From JADCCX01 sp051649305 (GTDB lineage: Bacteria; Pseudomonadota; Alphaproteobacteria; Rhizobiales; Beijerinckiaceae): a stretch of DNA of 64,000 bases. Within the stretch, counting starts at the first letter, position 1. Each line of letters opens with the position of its first letter. Positions 1 through 7,142 of the stretch are shown one piece after another. The stretch covers positions 62,001 through 126,000 of the forward strand of contig JBOFGV010000073.1 in NCBI GenBank assembly GCA_051649305.1, given 5' to 3'. The notes beneath the pieces are model-generated. The model was not told the origin of the DNA, ran no database searches, and saw nothing but the letters and a program-made list of their open reading frames with translations. A program made the position numbers and the translations under genes.

Positions 1-1043
1 GCAGAAACCATTTTCTGCAACTCATCCGCTGACCAGTAGAGCGTTTCGGGCGGCAGTGGCTTGTAAGGGGCTGACCCAGCAGCCACGGCCTCAAGACCTG
101 TCTTGCGGTTGGTGTAATAATCCCCCGCCTGCGCGATGCGCTCCTTTGCGGCATCAACAGCGAGATGATCGAGAATGAGCGCCGCACCCGGTACATAGTC
201 GGTGAGCCTGCTCATTTTGGCATGAAACAATGGCGTCCAGTGTTCCATGCCGGGGAAGCGTCGGCCTTCGCTGATCGCCTCGTAGAGCATATCGCCCTTG
301 GTGGCGGCTCCAAACGACGTGACGTAACCCTGACGGAAGCGACGGATGGCATCGCTGGTCATCTGGAACTCGCTCATGGGAATGAGTTCCAGCATCGCCA
401 TAGGGCCGGTGGAACGCTGTGTCTCGGGATCAAAAGCGCGGATCGTTTCCAGCGTGTCACCGAAGAAATCCATACGGACCGGACCAACCACACCGGGCGC
501 ATAGAGATCGATGATCCCGCCGCGCACGGCATATTCCCCGGCATCGCGCACGGTGGGTGTGCGCACGAAACCGTTGTGCTCCAGCCAGCGCGTCAGATCT
601 TCCATGTCAAGCGCATTGCCAGGAGCTGCTGCCAGTGCCTGTGCTGATACCCAGCCGACAGGTGGCACACGCTGCACCAGTGCGTTGGCTGTGGTGATGA
701 CAAGGCGCGGGCGTTCGCCACCGCGAGAGCGCACAAGGCGGGACAAGGTCGCCATGCGCCGCGCCAGAATGCCAGCATTGGGCGAGGCGCGGTCATAGGG
801 CTGGCAATCCCATGAAGGAAAGGAGAAGACCTCGATTTCCGGCGCAAAGAACGACAGCCCGTGCTCGATGGCAGCAGCCCGCACCGCATCACGCGCCACA
901 AACAGGCTGAGGGCCGGGAGATCAACGCCTGCTTTGAACAGCGCGCGCGCGACCTCGGCAGCCGCCAGCGCTTCCGTTCCATCCGAAACATCGCAGACGG
1001 TGAAAGGCGCTTTGGATTGCAGCAAAAGGGGTGGAATGAACAT
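1..1043 (-). CDS. mfd: Transcription-repair coupling factor Mfd, N-terminal part (cut by window edge)
   Basis: Mfd is the DNA translocase that removes stalled RNA polymerase and recruits UvrA. Only about 347 N-terminal residues are present; the gene runs off the left edge. Read from the ATG at 1043 the protein begins MFIPPLLLQS and carries the UvrB-like module of the family, with segments such as ITTANALVQRVPP and GEYAVRGGIIDLYAPG. An in-frame stop lies four codons upstream of the ATG, so the start cannot move far; no strong Shine-Dalgarno is visible. The next gene upstream is sdhE, the order seen in many Hyphomicrobiales. The RNA-polymerase-binding and translocase domains lie outside the window. 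Confidence 0.93.
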   Translation of the reverse strand, partial: MFIPPLLLQSKAPFTVCDVSDGTEALAAAEVARALFKAGVDLPALSLFVARDAVRAAAIEHGLSFFAPEIEVFSFPSWDCQPYDRASPNAGILARRMATLSRLVRSRGGERPRLVITTANALVQRVPPVGWVSAQALAAAPGNALDMEDLTRWLEHNGFVRTPTVRDAGEYAVRGGIIDLYAPGVVGPVRMDFFGDTLETIRAFDPETQRSTGPMAMLELIPMSEFQMTSDAIRRFRQGYVTSFGAATKGDMLYEAISEGRRFPGMEHWTPLFHAKMSRLTDYVPGAALILDHLAVDAAKERIAQAGDYYTNRKTGLEAVAAGSAPYKPLPPETLYWSADELQKMVS

Positions 1044-1096
1044 CGGGCTATTTCACACAAGGGCTGATTCAAAACGAGCACTATGCTTCATAACAT

Positions 1097-1215
1097 CCCT
1101 CCCCCCATTTATGGTGGGAGGGAAGATCGAGCGAAGCGGAGATCAGGGTGGGGGGAATCTGTGCAGTTGATAGACCCCCCACCCCGGCCCTCCCCACCAC
1201 AAGTGGGGGGAGGGA
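1097..1215. repeat. Intergenic mosaic palindromic repeat (RIME-like), copy 1
   Basis: Between mfd and sdhE lie two GC-rich dyads. The left one pairs CCCTCC with GGGAGGG around CCATTTATGG. The right end holds CCCTCCCC and GGGGGGAGG around CACAAGTG. A GGGTGGGG stretch and a facing CCCCACCCC stretch lie between them. The same architecture recurs at 60399-60532. It resembles the rhizobial intergenic mosaic elements; this assignment is from memory of their shape. Confidence 0.6.
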
Positions 1216-1234
1216 GAAAGCCAACCTCTCGCGT

Positions 1235-1531
1235 TCAGACCTGCACCGGCTTGTCGTGGGAAGGGAACGCCTTCCGCGCCTGAAACACCGGCGTGTCATA
1301 GTTCACGGGCGTCTCTTCCCGGTTGGTGATCCAGGCCAGCAGATCGCGGTCAGGGGCCTCAATCAGCAGTTCGAAGATATCAAGCTCGGCGTCGGTCATG
1401 GTGTCCAGACGCTCCTCGGCAAACCGGCCCATGATCAGGTCCATCTCGCGCATGCCGCGATGCCAGGCGCGGAACAGGATTTTCTTGCGGCGCGGATCAA
1501 GATCAACGGTGGAGCGGACAAGGCCAGACAT
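1235..1531 (-). CDS. sdhE: FAD assembly factor SdhE (succinate dehydrogenase assembly factor 2 family)
   Basis: A small cytoplasmic protein of 98 residues that in this family promotes covalent attachment of FAD to SdhA. It shows the family core: DPRRKKILFRAWHRG, then RGMREMDLIMG containing the RGxxE motif, then ERLDTMTDAELDIFELL and the DLLAWIT segment. I start it at the ATG at 1531, which has GAGG seven bases upstream; an in-frame ATG at 1564 would add 11 residues with no such site. It lies just upstream of mfd on the same strand, separated by a palindromic repeat, so co-transcription is possible but not shown. Confidence 0.9.
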   Translation of the reverse strand: MSGLVRSTVDLDPRRKKILFRAWHRGMREMDLIMGRFAEERLDTMTDAELDIFELLIEAPDRDLLAWITNREETPVNYDTPVFQARKAFPSHDKPVQV

Positions 1532-1683
1532 CGAAAAACCTCGCTTGGTAGAATTTGGCATCATGAAAAACGAAAAGAGCTGCAGGCAGGTTTTTCAGGC
1601 CTGTCTGCAGTGCGCGAAACGTCAGTATCCCTTTACGGCGCGGAAGTCAGCCCGGATTTATGAACTGCGGCGCTTTGGCAAGC

Positions 1684-3336
1684 TTATACAGCCGCTGACT
1701 TCAAACGGCTTCCACGCAGAAATCCTGAGGCCTCAAGGCTGGAATAAGCAACGGATGTGATGTGGGCATTGATGCGTTTGAGGTCACGCAGGATATCGAG
1801 ATGCAACGTGCTGGTTTCGATGGAAGCCAGAGTTCCCTCCCGCAGGCGGGAAAGATGGCTTTCCATGGCCTCGCGCTCGGCAACGCGAATCCTGTCCTTT
1901 TCAGTCACCAGTTCACGGGCCATGCCCATATCGCCGGTCATGAACACGGCAACCGCCAGCCGCATCTGCTCCACCACGCGGGTGTGGAGGGACTGGATTT
2001 CCGACCAGCCAGCGGGTGAGAACTCCACATTCAGCCTATGCTTCTTGGCCGCAAGCTCCAGCAGGCTCTTGTCGATGATGTCGCCCACATGCTCAAGGTT
2101 TGTGGTGAAGAGGATCAGGTCAAAGGCCTTGCGGCTGTCTGTTTCTGACAGGGGCTGGCGGGTGAGGCGCGTGAGGTAGAGCTTCACATCCTCCTGAAGC
2201 CGGTCCACCTCGTTGTCGCGAAGCTTGATAGACTGGCGACGGGCATCGCTGTCTTCCGAAAAGGCAAGAATGGTCTCGCGCAGCATCACCTCAACCTGAT
2301 CAGCCATACGCATGACTTCCCGCCCCGCTGCGGCCAGCGCCACCTGCGGACGGTCAAGCAAGGCATCATCCAGATGCGCAATCGGCTTGTCTTTTGAGGC
2401 TGTTTCATCCGGATAGGATGCTTCCAGAACCCGGACAGCCAATCCTGTCAAAGGCAGAAAGATCACCGCGACTGCAACATTGAACAGCGTGTGCAGATTG
2501 GCGAGCTGGCGGGCTGTATCACTTGCCAGAAGCCGCGAAAGATCAACAATCAGGGGCAACAATATGAGGGCAAGCACGGCACCCGCTGTCCGGAATGCCA
2601 GATTGCCGATCAGGATGCGTTTGGCAGCGATGCTGGTCTGAGCCGACAGACCAAGCGGAATAAGGGCCGAGCCGATGTTGCAGCCCAGCACCAGCGCGAT
2701 GGCAGGCGGCAGGCCAATGACATCTGATGCTGCCAGCGACAGAACAAGCAGGATGGCAGCCACACTCGAATGCATTAGCCAGGCAATCAGCGCACCCAGA
2801 ACGATGCCCATGACAGGATCGCTGGCCAGGCGTTGCATCACGAGTTTCAGCAACTCGCTTTGCTTCAACGGGTCCGCTGCCCCCTTGATCATGCCGAGAG
2901 CCATGATCATGAGCGCCAATCCAATGATGATGCGCCCGACCTGTTTGGGCACGGGTTTATCGGTCAGCATGAAAAGGCAAACGCCTGCAATCAGCAGCAG
3001 AGGCATCAACTGGCCAAGATTGAAGGCAAGCGCCTGCACCACCAATGTCGAGCCGATGTCTGCGCCCAGCATAACGGCAAGCGCTGGCCCCAGCGTGATC
3101 AAGCCCCGCTCTGCAAAGCTTGCCACGATAAGGCCTGTCGCTGCCGAGCTTTGCACAGCGGTGGCCACGGCGGCCCCTGTGAAACAGGCCTTGATGCGAT
3201 TGGAGGTTGCGCCCGCAATGGCATGGCGGAATTTTTCACCAAACGCCCGCAGCACGCCGGTTTTCACCATGCGGATGGACCAGATGAGAAGCGCGATGGC
3301 CCCCATCAGATTGATGAGAAATGTATGACCTTCCAA
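1684..3336 (-). CDS. Na/Pi cotransporter family protein with C-terminal PhoU-like domain
   Basis: A 550-residue inner-membrane protein of the NptA/YjbB type, expected to move phosphate with sodium. About eight or nine hydrophobic segments fill residues 5-310. The two inverted-repeat signature motifs of the family are present as QSSAATGL (near residue 62) and HSSVAAIL (near 190). From about residue 335 the protein turns into charged helices with the spacing of a PhoU domain. The start is a TTG at 3336 preceded by GAGAG at good distance; no nearby ATG has a better site. The upstream region (3337-3500) is AT-rich and probably holds the promoter; I found no convincing PhoB box. A transport direction cannot be read from sequence. 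Confidence 0.85.
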   Translation of the reverse strand: MEGHTFLINLMGAIALLIWSIRMVKTGVLRAFGEKFRHAIAGATSNRIKACFTGAAVATAVQSSAATGLIVASFAERGLITLGPALAVMLGADIGSTLVVQALAFNLGQLMPLLLIAGVCLFMLTDKPVPKQVGRIIIGLALMIMALGMIKGAADPLKQSELLKLVMQRLASDPVMGIVLGALIAWLMHSSVAAILLVLSLAASDVIGLPPAIALVLGCNIGSALIPLGLSAQTSIAAKRILIGNLAFRTAGAVLALILLPLIVDLSRLLASDTARQLANLHTLFNVAVAVIFLPLTGLAVRVLEASYPDETASKDKPIAHLDDALLDRPQVALAAAGREVMRMADQVEVMLRETILAFSEDSDARRQSIKLRDNEVDRLQEDVKLYLTRLTRQPLSETDSRKAFDLILFTTNLEHVGDIIDKSLLELAAKKHRLNVEFSPAGWSEIQSLHTRVVEQMRLAVAVFMTGDMGMARELVTEKDRIRVAEREAMESHLSRLREGTLASIETSTLHLDILRDLKRINAHITSVAYSSLEASGFLRGSRLKSAAV

Positions 3337-3504
3337 GATGCTTTCTCTCTTCTGGATGCAAACAGAATCCAGACAGGAAACAATGTCAATTCATTTTGTC
3401 GGCTCATTGAAGAGGGCGAAAGATATTTAATCTAAACTATTGATAAATATTGATATTAATGACTGCTACTTTTTGAGGCACATAGAAAAAGTGCTGCTTC
3501 CAGT

Positions 3505-3537
3505 AAAAAAAATCCCCCGCGCCTGCGCACGGGGGAT
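3505..3537 (-). terminator. Rho-independent terminator of phbB
   Basis: Reading on the minus strand, a nine-base-pair stem CCCCCGTGC/GCGCGGGGG (one G-U pair) with loop GCAG, extended by an AT/AT closing pair, is followed by eight T residues. It lies 25 bases after the phbB stop codon and is one of the clearest intrinsic terminators in the window. Confidence 0.88.
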
Positions 3538-3561
3538 CGATAACCGAACAGGCAGATGTGG

Positions 3562-4287
3562 TTAAACCACGTACTGGCCGCCGTTGGCGGAAAGCGTGGA
3601 GCCGGTGATGAAGCCTGCATCGTCTGACGCAAGGAACACCACAGCGCGCGCGATTTCCTCTGGCTGACCGAGACGACCGACCGGAATCAGCGGCAGGATC
3701 TTGGTCTTCAGCACCTCTTCCGGCACGGCCATCACCATTTCTGTGGCGATATAACCGGGGCAGATGGCGTTGACCGTGATGCCCTTGGCGGCACTTTCCT
3801 GCGCCAGCGCTTTCACAAAGCCGATGTCACCGGCTTTCGCCGCCGAGTAGTTGACCTGTGCGAACTGGCCCTTCTGGCCGTTGATCGACGAGATGACGAT
3901 GACGCGGCCGAAATTGCGGGCGCGCATGCCTTCAATCACCGGGCGGGTCATGTTGAACAGGGAATCAAGGTTGGTGCCCAGAACGGCGCGCCACTGGTCC
4001 TTGGTCATCTTGTGGAAGAAGCCATCCTTGGTGATGCCGGCGTTGTTCACCAGCACATCCACCGGGCCAACCTCGGCTTCCACCTGCGCCACACCGGCAG
4101 CACAGGCATCAAAATCCGAGACATCCCATTTGAAAACGGCAATGCCGGTTTCCGCCTTGAATTTGGCAGCGGCTTCATCGTTGCCGGCATAACTCGCCGC
4201 AACCTTGTAACCTGCGGCCTTCAAGGCCTTTGAAATCGCAGCCCCGATTCCGCGGGTACCGCCTGTAACCAATGCAACGCGTGACAT
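3562..4287 (-). CDS. phbB: Acetoacetyl-CoA reductase (PhaB/PhbB)
   Basis: The NADPH-dependent SDR enzyme that reduces acetoacetyl-CoA to (R)-3-hydroxybutyryl-CoA, second step of polyhydroxybutyrate synthesis. The 241 residues match the family length. Visible motifs are the cofactor loop GGTRGIGAAI near residue 9, the NNAG motif, the catalytic serine in VISSINGQKG, and the YxxxK pair in NYSAAKAG. The family-typical ending VNGGQYVV-like ANGGQYVV closes the protein. The ATG at 4287 has GGGAGGA seven bases upstream. It lies downstream of phbA on the same strand, but a 338-base gap with two palindromic repeats and a possible small ORF separates them. A strong terminator follows. Confidence 0.95.
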   Translation of the reverse strand: MSRVALVTGGTRGIGAAISKALKAAGYKVAASYAGNDEAAAKFKAETGIAVFKWDVSDFDACAAGVAQVEAEVGPVDVLVNNAGITKDGFFHKMTKDQWRAVLGTNLDSLFNMTRPVIEGMRARNFGRVIVISSINGQKGQFAQVNYSAAKAGDIGFVKALAQESAAKGITVNAICPGYIATEMVMAVPEEVLKTKILPLIPVGRLGQPEEIARAVVFLASDDAGFITGSTLSANGGQYVV

Positions 4288-4316
4288 GTTTAGTCCTCCC
4301 TATGTATTTTGTTGCT

Positions 4317-4342
4317 CCCTCTCCCCGTTGACGGGGAGAGGG
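4317..4342. repeat. Perfect 12-bp palindrome between phbA and phbB
   Basis: CCCTCTCCCCGT and its exact reverse complement are separated by two bases. It has no T-tract on either side. The arm sequence belongs to the same CCCTCTCCCC class as the other intergenic palindromes in the window, so it is probably a repeat-family half element that can form a hairpin in the phbA-phbB transcript. Confidence 0.7.
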
Positions 4343-4377
4343 TATTCACGTCAGGCCTCCACCTGATCAGTTTTTGT

Positions 4378-4533
4378 TCAAGGCCACCTCGACCACCAGT
4401 ACTCCCGGTTCCGGATTTTTCTCAAAGATAATCCTCCAGAGAAGAATTTGAGAAAAAAACCAAGCATGCAGATCAGTGTGACAAATCCACCAATCACACG
4501 AGTAATATCTCCAAGGGACAACAATTCAGTCAA
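4378..4533 (-). CDS. Candidate small membrane protein, 51 codons, TTG start
   Basis: I do not recognise this ORF. It begins at a TTG (4533) with AGGA eight bases upstream and ends at TGA at 4378-4380. The predicted product starts LTELLSLGDITR, has one hydrophobic span VIGGFVTLICMLGFFLKFF (about residues 13-31), and ends in an aromatic and basic tail REYWWSRWP. An in-frame stop lies 12 codons upstream of the TTG. It is in the phbA-phbB gap, on the same strand as both, flanked by palindromic repeats. Single-span topology, a plausible ribosome site and location inside an operon are in favour. Its short length, non-ATG start and lack of recognised relatives are against. Confidence 0.33.
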   Translation of the reverse strand: MTELLSLGDITRVIGGFVTLICMLGFFLKFFSGGLSLRKIRNREYWWSRWP

Positions 4534-4562
4534 AGACTGGATCCTTACTTTGCTTGCCGATA

Positions 4563-4613
4563 CCCCTCATCCGTCATGCTGCGCATGACACCTTCTCCCG
4601 CAAGGGGAGAAGG
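4563..4613. repeat. RIME-like double palindrome downstream of phbA
   Basis: Two dyads in tandem: GTCATGC/GCATGAC around TGC, then CCTTCTCCC/GGGGAGAAGG around GCAA, preceded by CCCCTCATCCG. This order of a variable dyad followed by the CCTTCTCCC..GGGGAGAAGG dyad is the shape of rhizobial intergenic mosaic elements. It lies 12 bases after the phbA stop codon. Confidence 0.75.
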
Positions 4614-4625
4614 AAGAATCGAGGC

Positions 4626-5804
4626 TTACCGCTCCACTGTCAGCGCAACGCCCATGCCGCCGCCGATGCAGAGTGTGGCAAGCCCCTTCTTCGAGCCGCG
4701 CTTTTGCATTTCATGCAACAGGGTCACCAGCACGCGTGCGCCGGATGCGCCAATCGGATGGCCGATGGCGATGGCACCGCCGTTGACGTTGACGATCGAT
4801 GGGTCCCAACCCATGTCCTTGTTGACGGCGAGAGCCTGCGCCGCGAAAGCCTCGTTGGCTTCCACGAGATCAAGGTCTTTCACTTTCCAACCCGCCTTCT
4901 CAAGCGCCTTGCGCGAAGCAGGGATGGGGCCTGATCCCATGATTTCAGGCGCAACACCGGCTGTGGCCCATGAGGCGATGCGGGCGAGCGGTGTGAGGCC
5001 ACGCTTGGCGGCTTCGGCTGCTGTCATCAACACGAGGGCTGCAGCACCGTCGTTAAGGCCAGAAGCATTGGCCGCCGTGACGCTGACGCCGCCGGGGAAG
5101 GCCGGCTTCAGTTTCTGCATGGCTTCGATGGTTGCGCCATCGCGGATGTATTCATCCGTATCCACCACCACATCGCCCTTGCGGGTCGCGATGGTGTAGG
5201 CGGCGATCTCATCCTTGAAGCGGCCAGATTTGCGGGCGGCTTCCGCCTTGTTCTGCGAGGCAACTGCAAAAATATCCTGCTGCTCACGGGAAATCTGCCA
5301 TTTCGCCGCAACATTCTCCGCGGTGTTGCCCATGTGATAGCCGTGGAAGGCATCCCACAGGCCATCCTTGATCATGGTGTCGATGAACTTCACATCACCC
5401 ATTTTGGTGCCGGCACGCATGTGGGCGGAATGGGGTGACAAGGACATCGATTCCTGACCACCAGCCACGATGATGCTGGCATCACCATTGGCAATCGCCT
5501 GCATGCCCATGGCAACGGTGCGCAGGCCGGAGCCGCAGACCTGATTGACCACAAGTGCTGTCGCTGTATCGGGAATACCGGCAGCCATGGCGGCCTGTCT
5601 TGCGGTGTTCTGACCGGCGCCGGCTGTCAGCACATGGCCGAAGATAACCTCATCGACCTCAGCACCCGAAACACCGGCGCGAGACAGGGCAGCCGTGATG
5701 GCTGCAGCGCCAAGCTTGTGCGCGGCCTGATCGGCAAAGGCTCCGTTGAACGAGCCAACCGCGGTGCGGGCTGCTCCTACGATCACGACATCTGTGGCTG
5801 CCAT
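4626..5804 (-). CDS. phbA: Acetyl-CoA C-acetyltransferase (beta-ketothiolase PhaA/PhbA)
   Basis: The thiolase that condenses two acetyl-CoA into acetoacetyl-CoA, first step of polyhydroxybutyrate synthesis. The 392 residues are the normal family length. The acyl-accepting cysteine is in NQVCGSGLRT (about residue 90), the base histidine in AIAIGHPIGASGAR and the second cysteine in LATLCIGGGMG near the end. Two ATGs compete: 5810 abuts AGGAG with no spacer, while 5804 has it six bases away, so I use 5804 (protein starting MAATDVVI). The gene faces away from phaR; the shared 165-base gap contains two TTGC-N3-GCAA dyads that could serve both genes. Confidence 0.95.
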   Translation of the reverse strand: MAATDVVIVGAARTAVGSFNGAFADQAAHKLGAAAITAALSRAGVSGAEVDEVIFGHVLTAGAGQNTARQAAMAAGIPDTATALVVNQVCGSGLRTVAMGMQAIANGDASIIVAGGQESMSLSPHSAHMRAGTKMGDVKFIDTMIKDGLWDAFHGYHMGNTAENVAAKWQISREQQDIFAVASQNKAEAARKSGRFKDEIAAYTIATRKGDVVVDTDEYIRDGATIEAMQKLKPAFPGGVSVTAANASGLNDGAAALVLMTAAEAAKRGLTPLARIASWATAGVAPEIMGSGPIPASRKALEKAGWKVKDLDLVEANEAFAAQALAVNKDMGWDPSIVNVNGGAIAIGHPIGASGARVLVTLLHEMQKRGSKKGLATLCIGGGMGVALTVER

Positions 5805-5885
5805 TGTCATCTCCTGTGTCTATTTTGAAGTCATTTGTGAAGTGTTGTCCTATCAAGGCGACCTAAACGGCTTCCGTCAAGCATA

Positions 5886-5918
5886 TTGCATCGCAAAAGA
5901 CTTGTGTTTGCAGCGCAA
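5886..5918. promoter_or_regulatory. Paired TTGC-N3-GCAA dyads, candidate PhaR operator
   Basis: TTGC-ATC-GCAA at 5886-5896 and TTGC-AGC-GCAA at 5908-5918 are identical dyads with centres 22 bases apart, i.e. about two helical turns, placing them on one face of DNA. They lie between divergent phbA and phaR. PhaR-type repressors of alphaproteobacteria are known to bind TGC-rich dyads of the form CTGC-N3-GCAG and to control phasin and their own genes, so autoregulation is a reasonable inference. Confidence 0.55.
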
Positions 5919-5969
5919 CCGCGCATTATCGGGTCAAGGTGACCAAATAACAGGCACCAGACAGAATGG

Positions 5970-6551
5970 ATGGTGAGGATGACGAAAGTTGCCGCGACGA
6001 CAGTCATCAAGAAATACGCTAACCGGCGTCTCTATCATACCGGCACGAGCACCTATGTGACGCTGGAGGATCTCGCGGGCATGGTGAAAAAGGGCGAGGA
6101 GTTCCTCGTCACCGATGCCAAGACAGGCGAAGACATCACGCGGTCAGTGCTGACCCAGATCATATTTGAACTCGAAGGACAGGAAGGCCAGCAAACCATG
6201 CTGCCGGTGTCGTTCCTGCGGCAGTTGATTGGCCTTTACGGCGACCAGATGCAGGGGCTTGTGCCAAGCTATCTGGAGCATTCCATGCAGCATTTCGCCA
6301 AGGAACAGCAGCAGTTCAAGGATCACGTCACCAAAGCGATGTCTGGCGATGTGCTGGGGGCGATGCAGGATCAGGCGCGGGCGAACATGACCCTGTTTCA
6401 GGATGCATTCCGCATGTTCAACCCCTATGCTGCGCGCAAGGAGTCTGCAAAACAGGCTGCTCCGGATGCAGCAGAAGGCGGGGATGTAGACGAGATCAAG
6501 AAAGAGCTGGATCTGATGCGGCAGCGGCTTGATCAACTGTCAAAGAAATAG
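5970..6551 (+). CDS. phaR: Polyhydroxyalkanoate synthesis repressor PhaR
   Basis: A DNA-binding regulator that also senses PHB granules. Residues about 10-70 carry the PHB/PHA accumulation regulator DNA-binding domain, recognisable from IKKYANRRLYHTGTSTYVTL and FLVTDAKTGEDITRSVLTQII. This is followed by the PHB-accumulation segment LLPVSFLRQLI-like MLPVSFLRQLIGLYG and amphipathic helices, then a charged tail. The length of 193 residues is normal. Starts at 5970 and 5979 are both possible (the latter gives MTKVAAT); neither has an ideal ribosome site. Divergent from phbA, as in many rhizobia. A six-base-pair dyad directly follows the stop codon. Confidence 0.93.
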   Translation: MVRMTKVAATTVIKKYANRRLYHTGTSTYVTLEDLAGMVKKGEEFLVTDAKTGEDITRSVLTQIIFELEGQEGQQTMLPVSFLRQLIGLYGDQMQGLVPSYLEHSMQHFAKEQQQFKDHVTKAMSGDVLGAMQDQARANMTLFQDAFRMFNPYAARKESAKQAAPDAAEGGDVDEIKKELDLMRQRLDQLSKK

Positions 6552-6553
6552 AA

Positions 6554-6568
6554 CCGGGAGAATCCCGG
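6554..6568 (+). terminator. Short dyad after phaR
   Basis: CCGGGA-GAA-TCCCGG begins three bases after the phaR stop codon. There is no T-run, so it is at best a weak terminator or an mRNA 3'-end stabiliser. Confidence 0.3.
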
Positions 6569-6597
6569 CAGAACCAACATCTGTCAGAGAAACACAG

Positions 6598-6631
6598 AAA
6601 AATTTGCCCTTTCGCCGCTTGGCGCGAGGGC
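6598..6631 (-). terminator. Rho-independent terminator of the cold-shock gene
   Basis: On the minus strand GCCCT and AGGGC enclose a second stem CGCC-AAGC-GGCG, and the hairpin is followed by AAATTTTT. It begins 28 bases after the cold-shock gene's stop codon. Confidence 0.75.
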
Positions 6632-6659
6632 TGTTCTTCTTAGGCAAGAGACTGAAAAA

Positions 6660-6872
6660 TCAGTCAGCTGCCTTCAGGTTGTCAGCAACCGATTTGCCTG
6701 TACGGCGATCTGCCACGACATCAAAAGAGATCTTCTGGCCTTCGATAAGACCGTTAAGCCCGCAACGCTGTACTGCGCTGATGTGGACAAAAACGTCCTG
6801 CCCACCACCATCTGGCTGGATGAAGCCAAAGCCTTTGGTTGTGTTGAACCACTTCACAGTACCCGTCTGCAT
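6660..6872 (-). CDS. Cold-shock protein, CspA family
   Basis: A 70-residue single-strand nucleic-acid chaperone with the cold-shock beta-barrel. Both RNP motifs are visible: KGFGFIQ (RNP1, near residue 15) and DVFVHIS (RNP2, near 28). The ATG at 6872, giving MQTGTVKWFN, has AGGA seven bases upstream; an upstream in-frame start at 6905 would add 11 residues atypical of the family. About 270 bases (6873-7142) separate it from the helicase gene upstream. I saw no gene there; long 5' leaders are usual in cold-shock genes, so part of it may be leader RNA. A clear terminator follows. Confidence 0.93.
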   Translation of the reverse strand: MQTGTVKWFNTTKGFGFIQPDGGGQDVFVHISAVQRCGLNGLIEGQKISFDVVADRRTGKSVADNLKAAD

Positions 6873-7142
6873 AGATAAATCCTTTTGACCAGCAGATGCT
6901 CGCATTGTCCTGCCGCTTCAACGGCAGGTTGAGTGTTAGGAGCTGAAAGGACAGTTTCAGGCAGCCACACAATGTGTTGCCGGATATATTCTTGCAGCCG
7001 TAACAGAGCTTTCTTAGACACAAATCCATGAAAACACAAGATGAACCGTGGAATCAGGCAAAGCCGCAAGGGCCAGCGGAATCCACTGGCCTGATGGGAT
7101 GAGCCAAACCGTTTGGGACTTTCTTTAAAGAAAGAGGAGCTA

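Noticed and set aside
3360..3420. PhoB box before the Na/Pi cotransporter gene
   Set aside because: Two TGTC sequences are present but 13 bases apart, not the 11 expected, and the rest of the box does not match.
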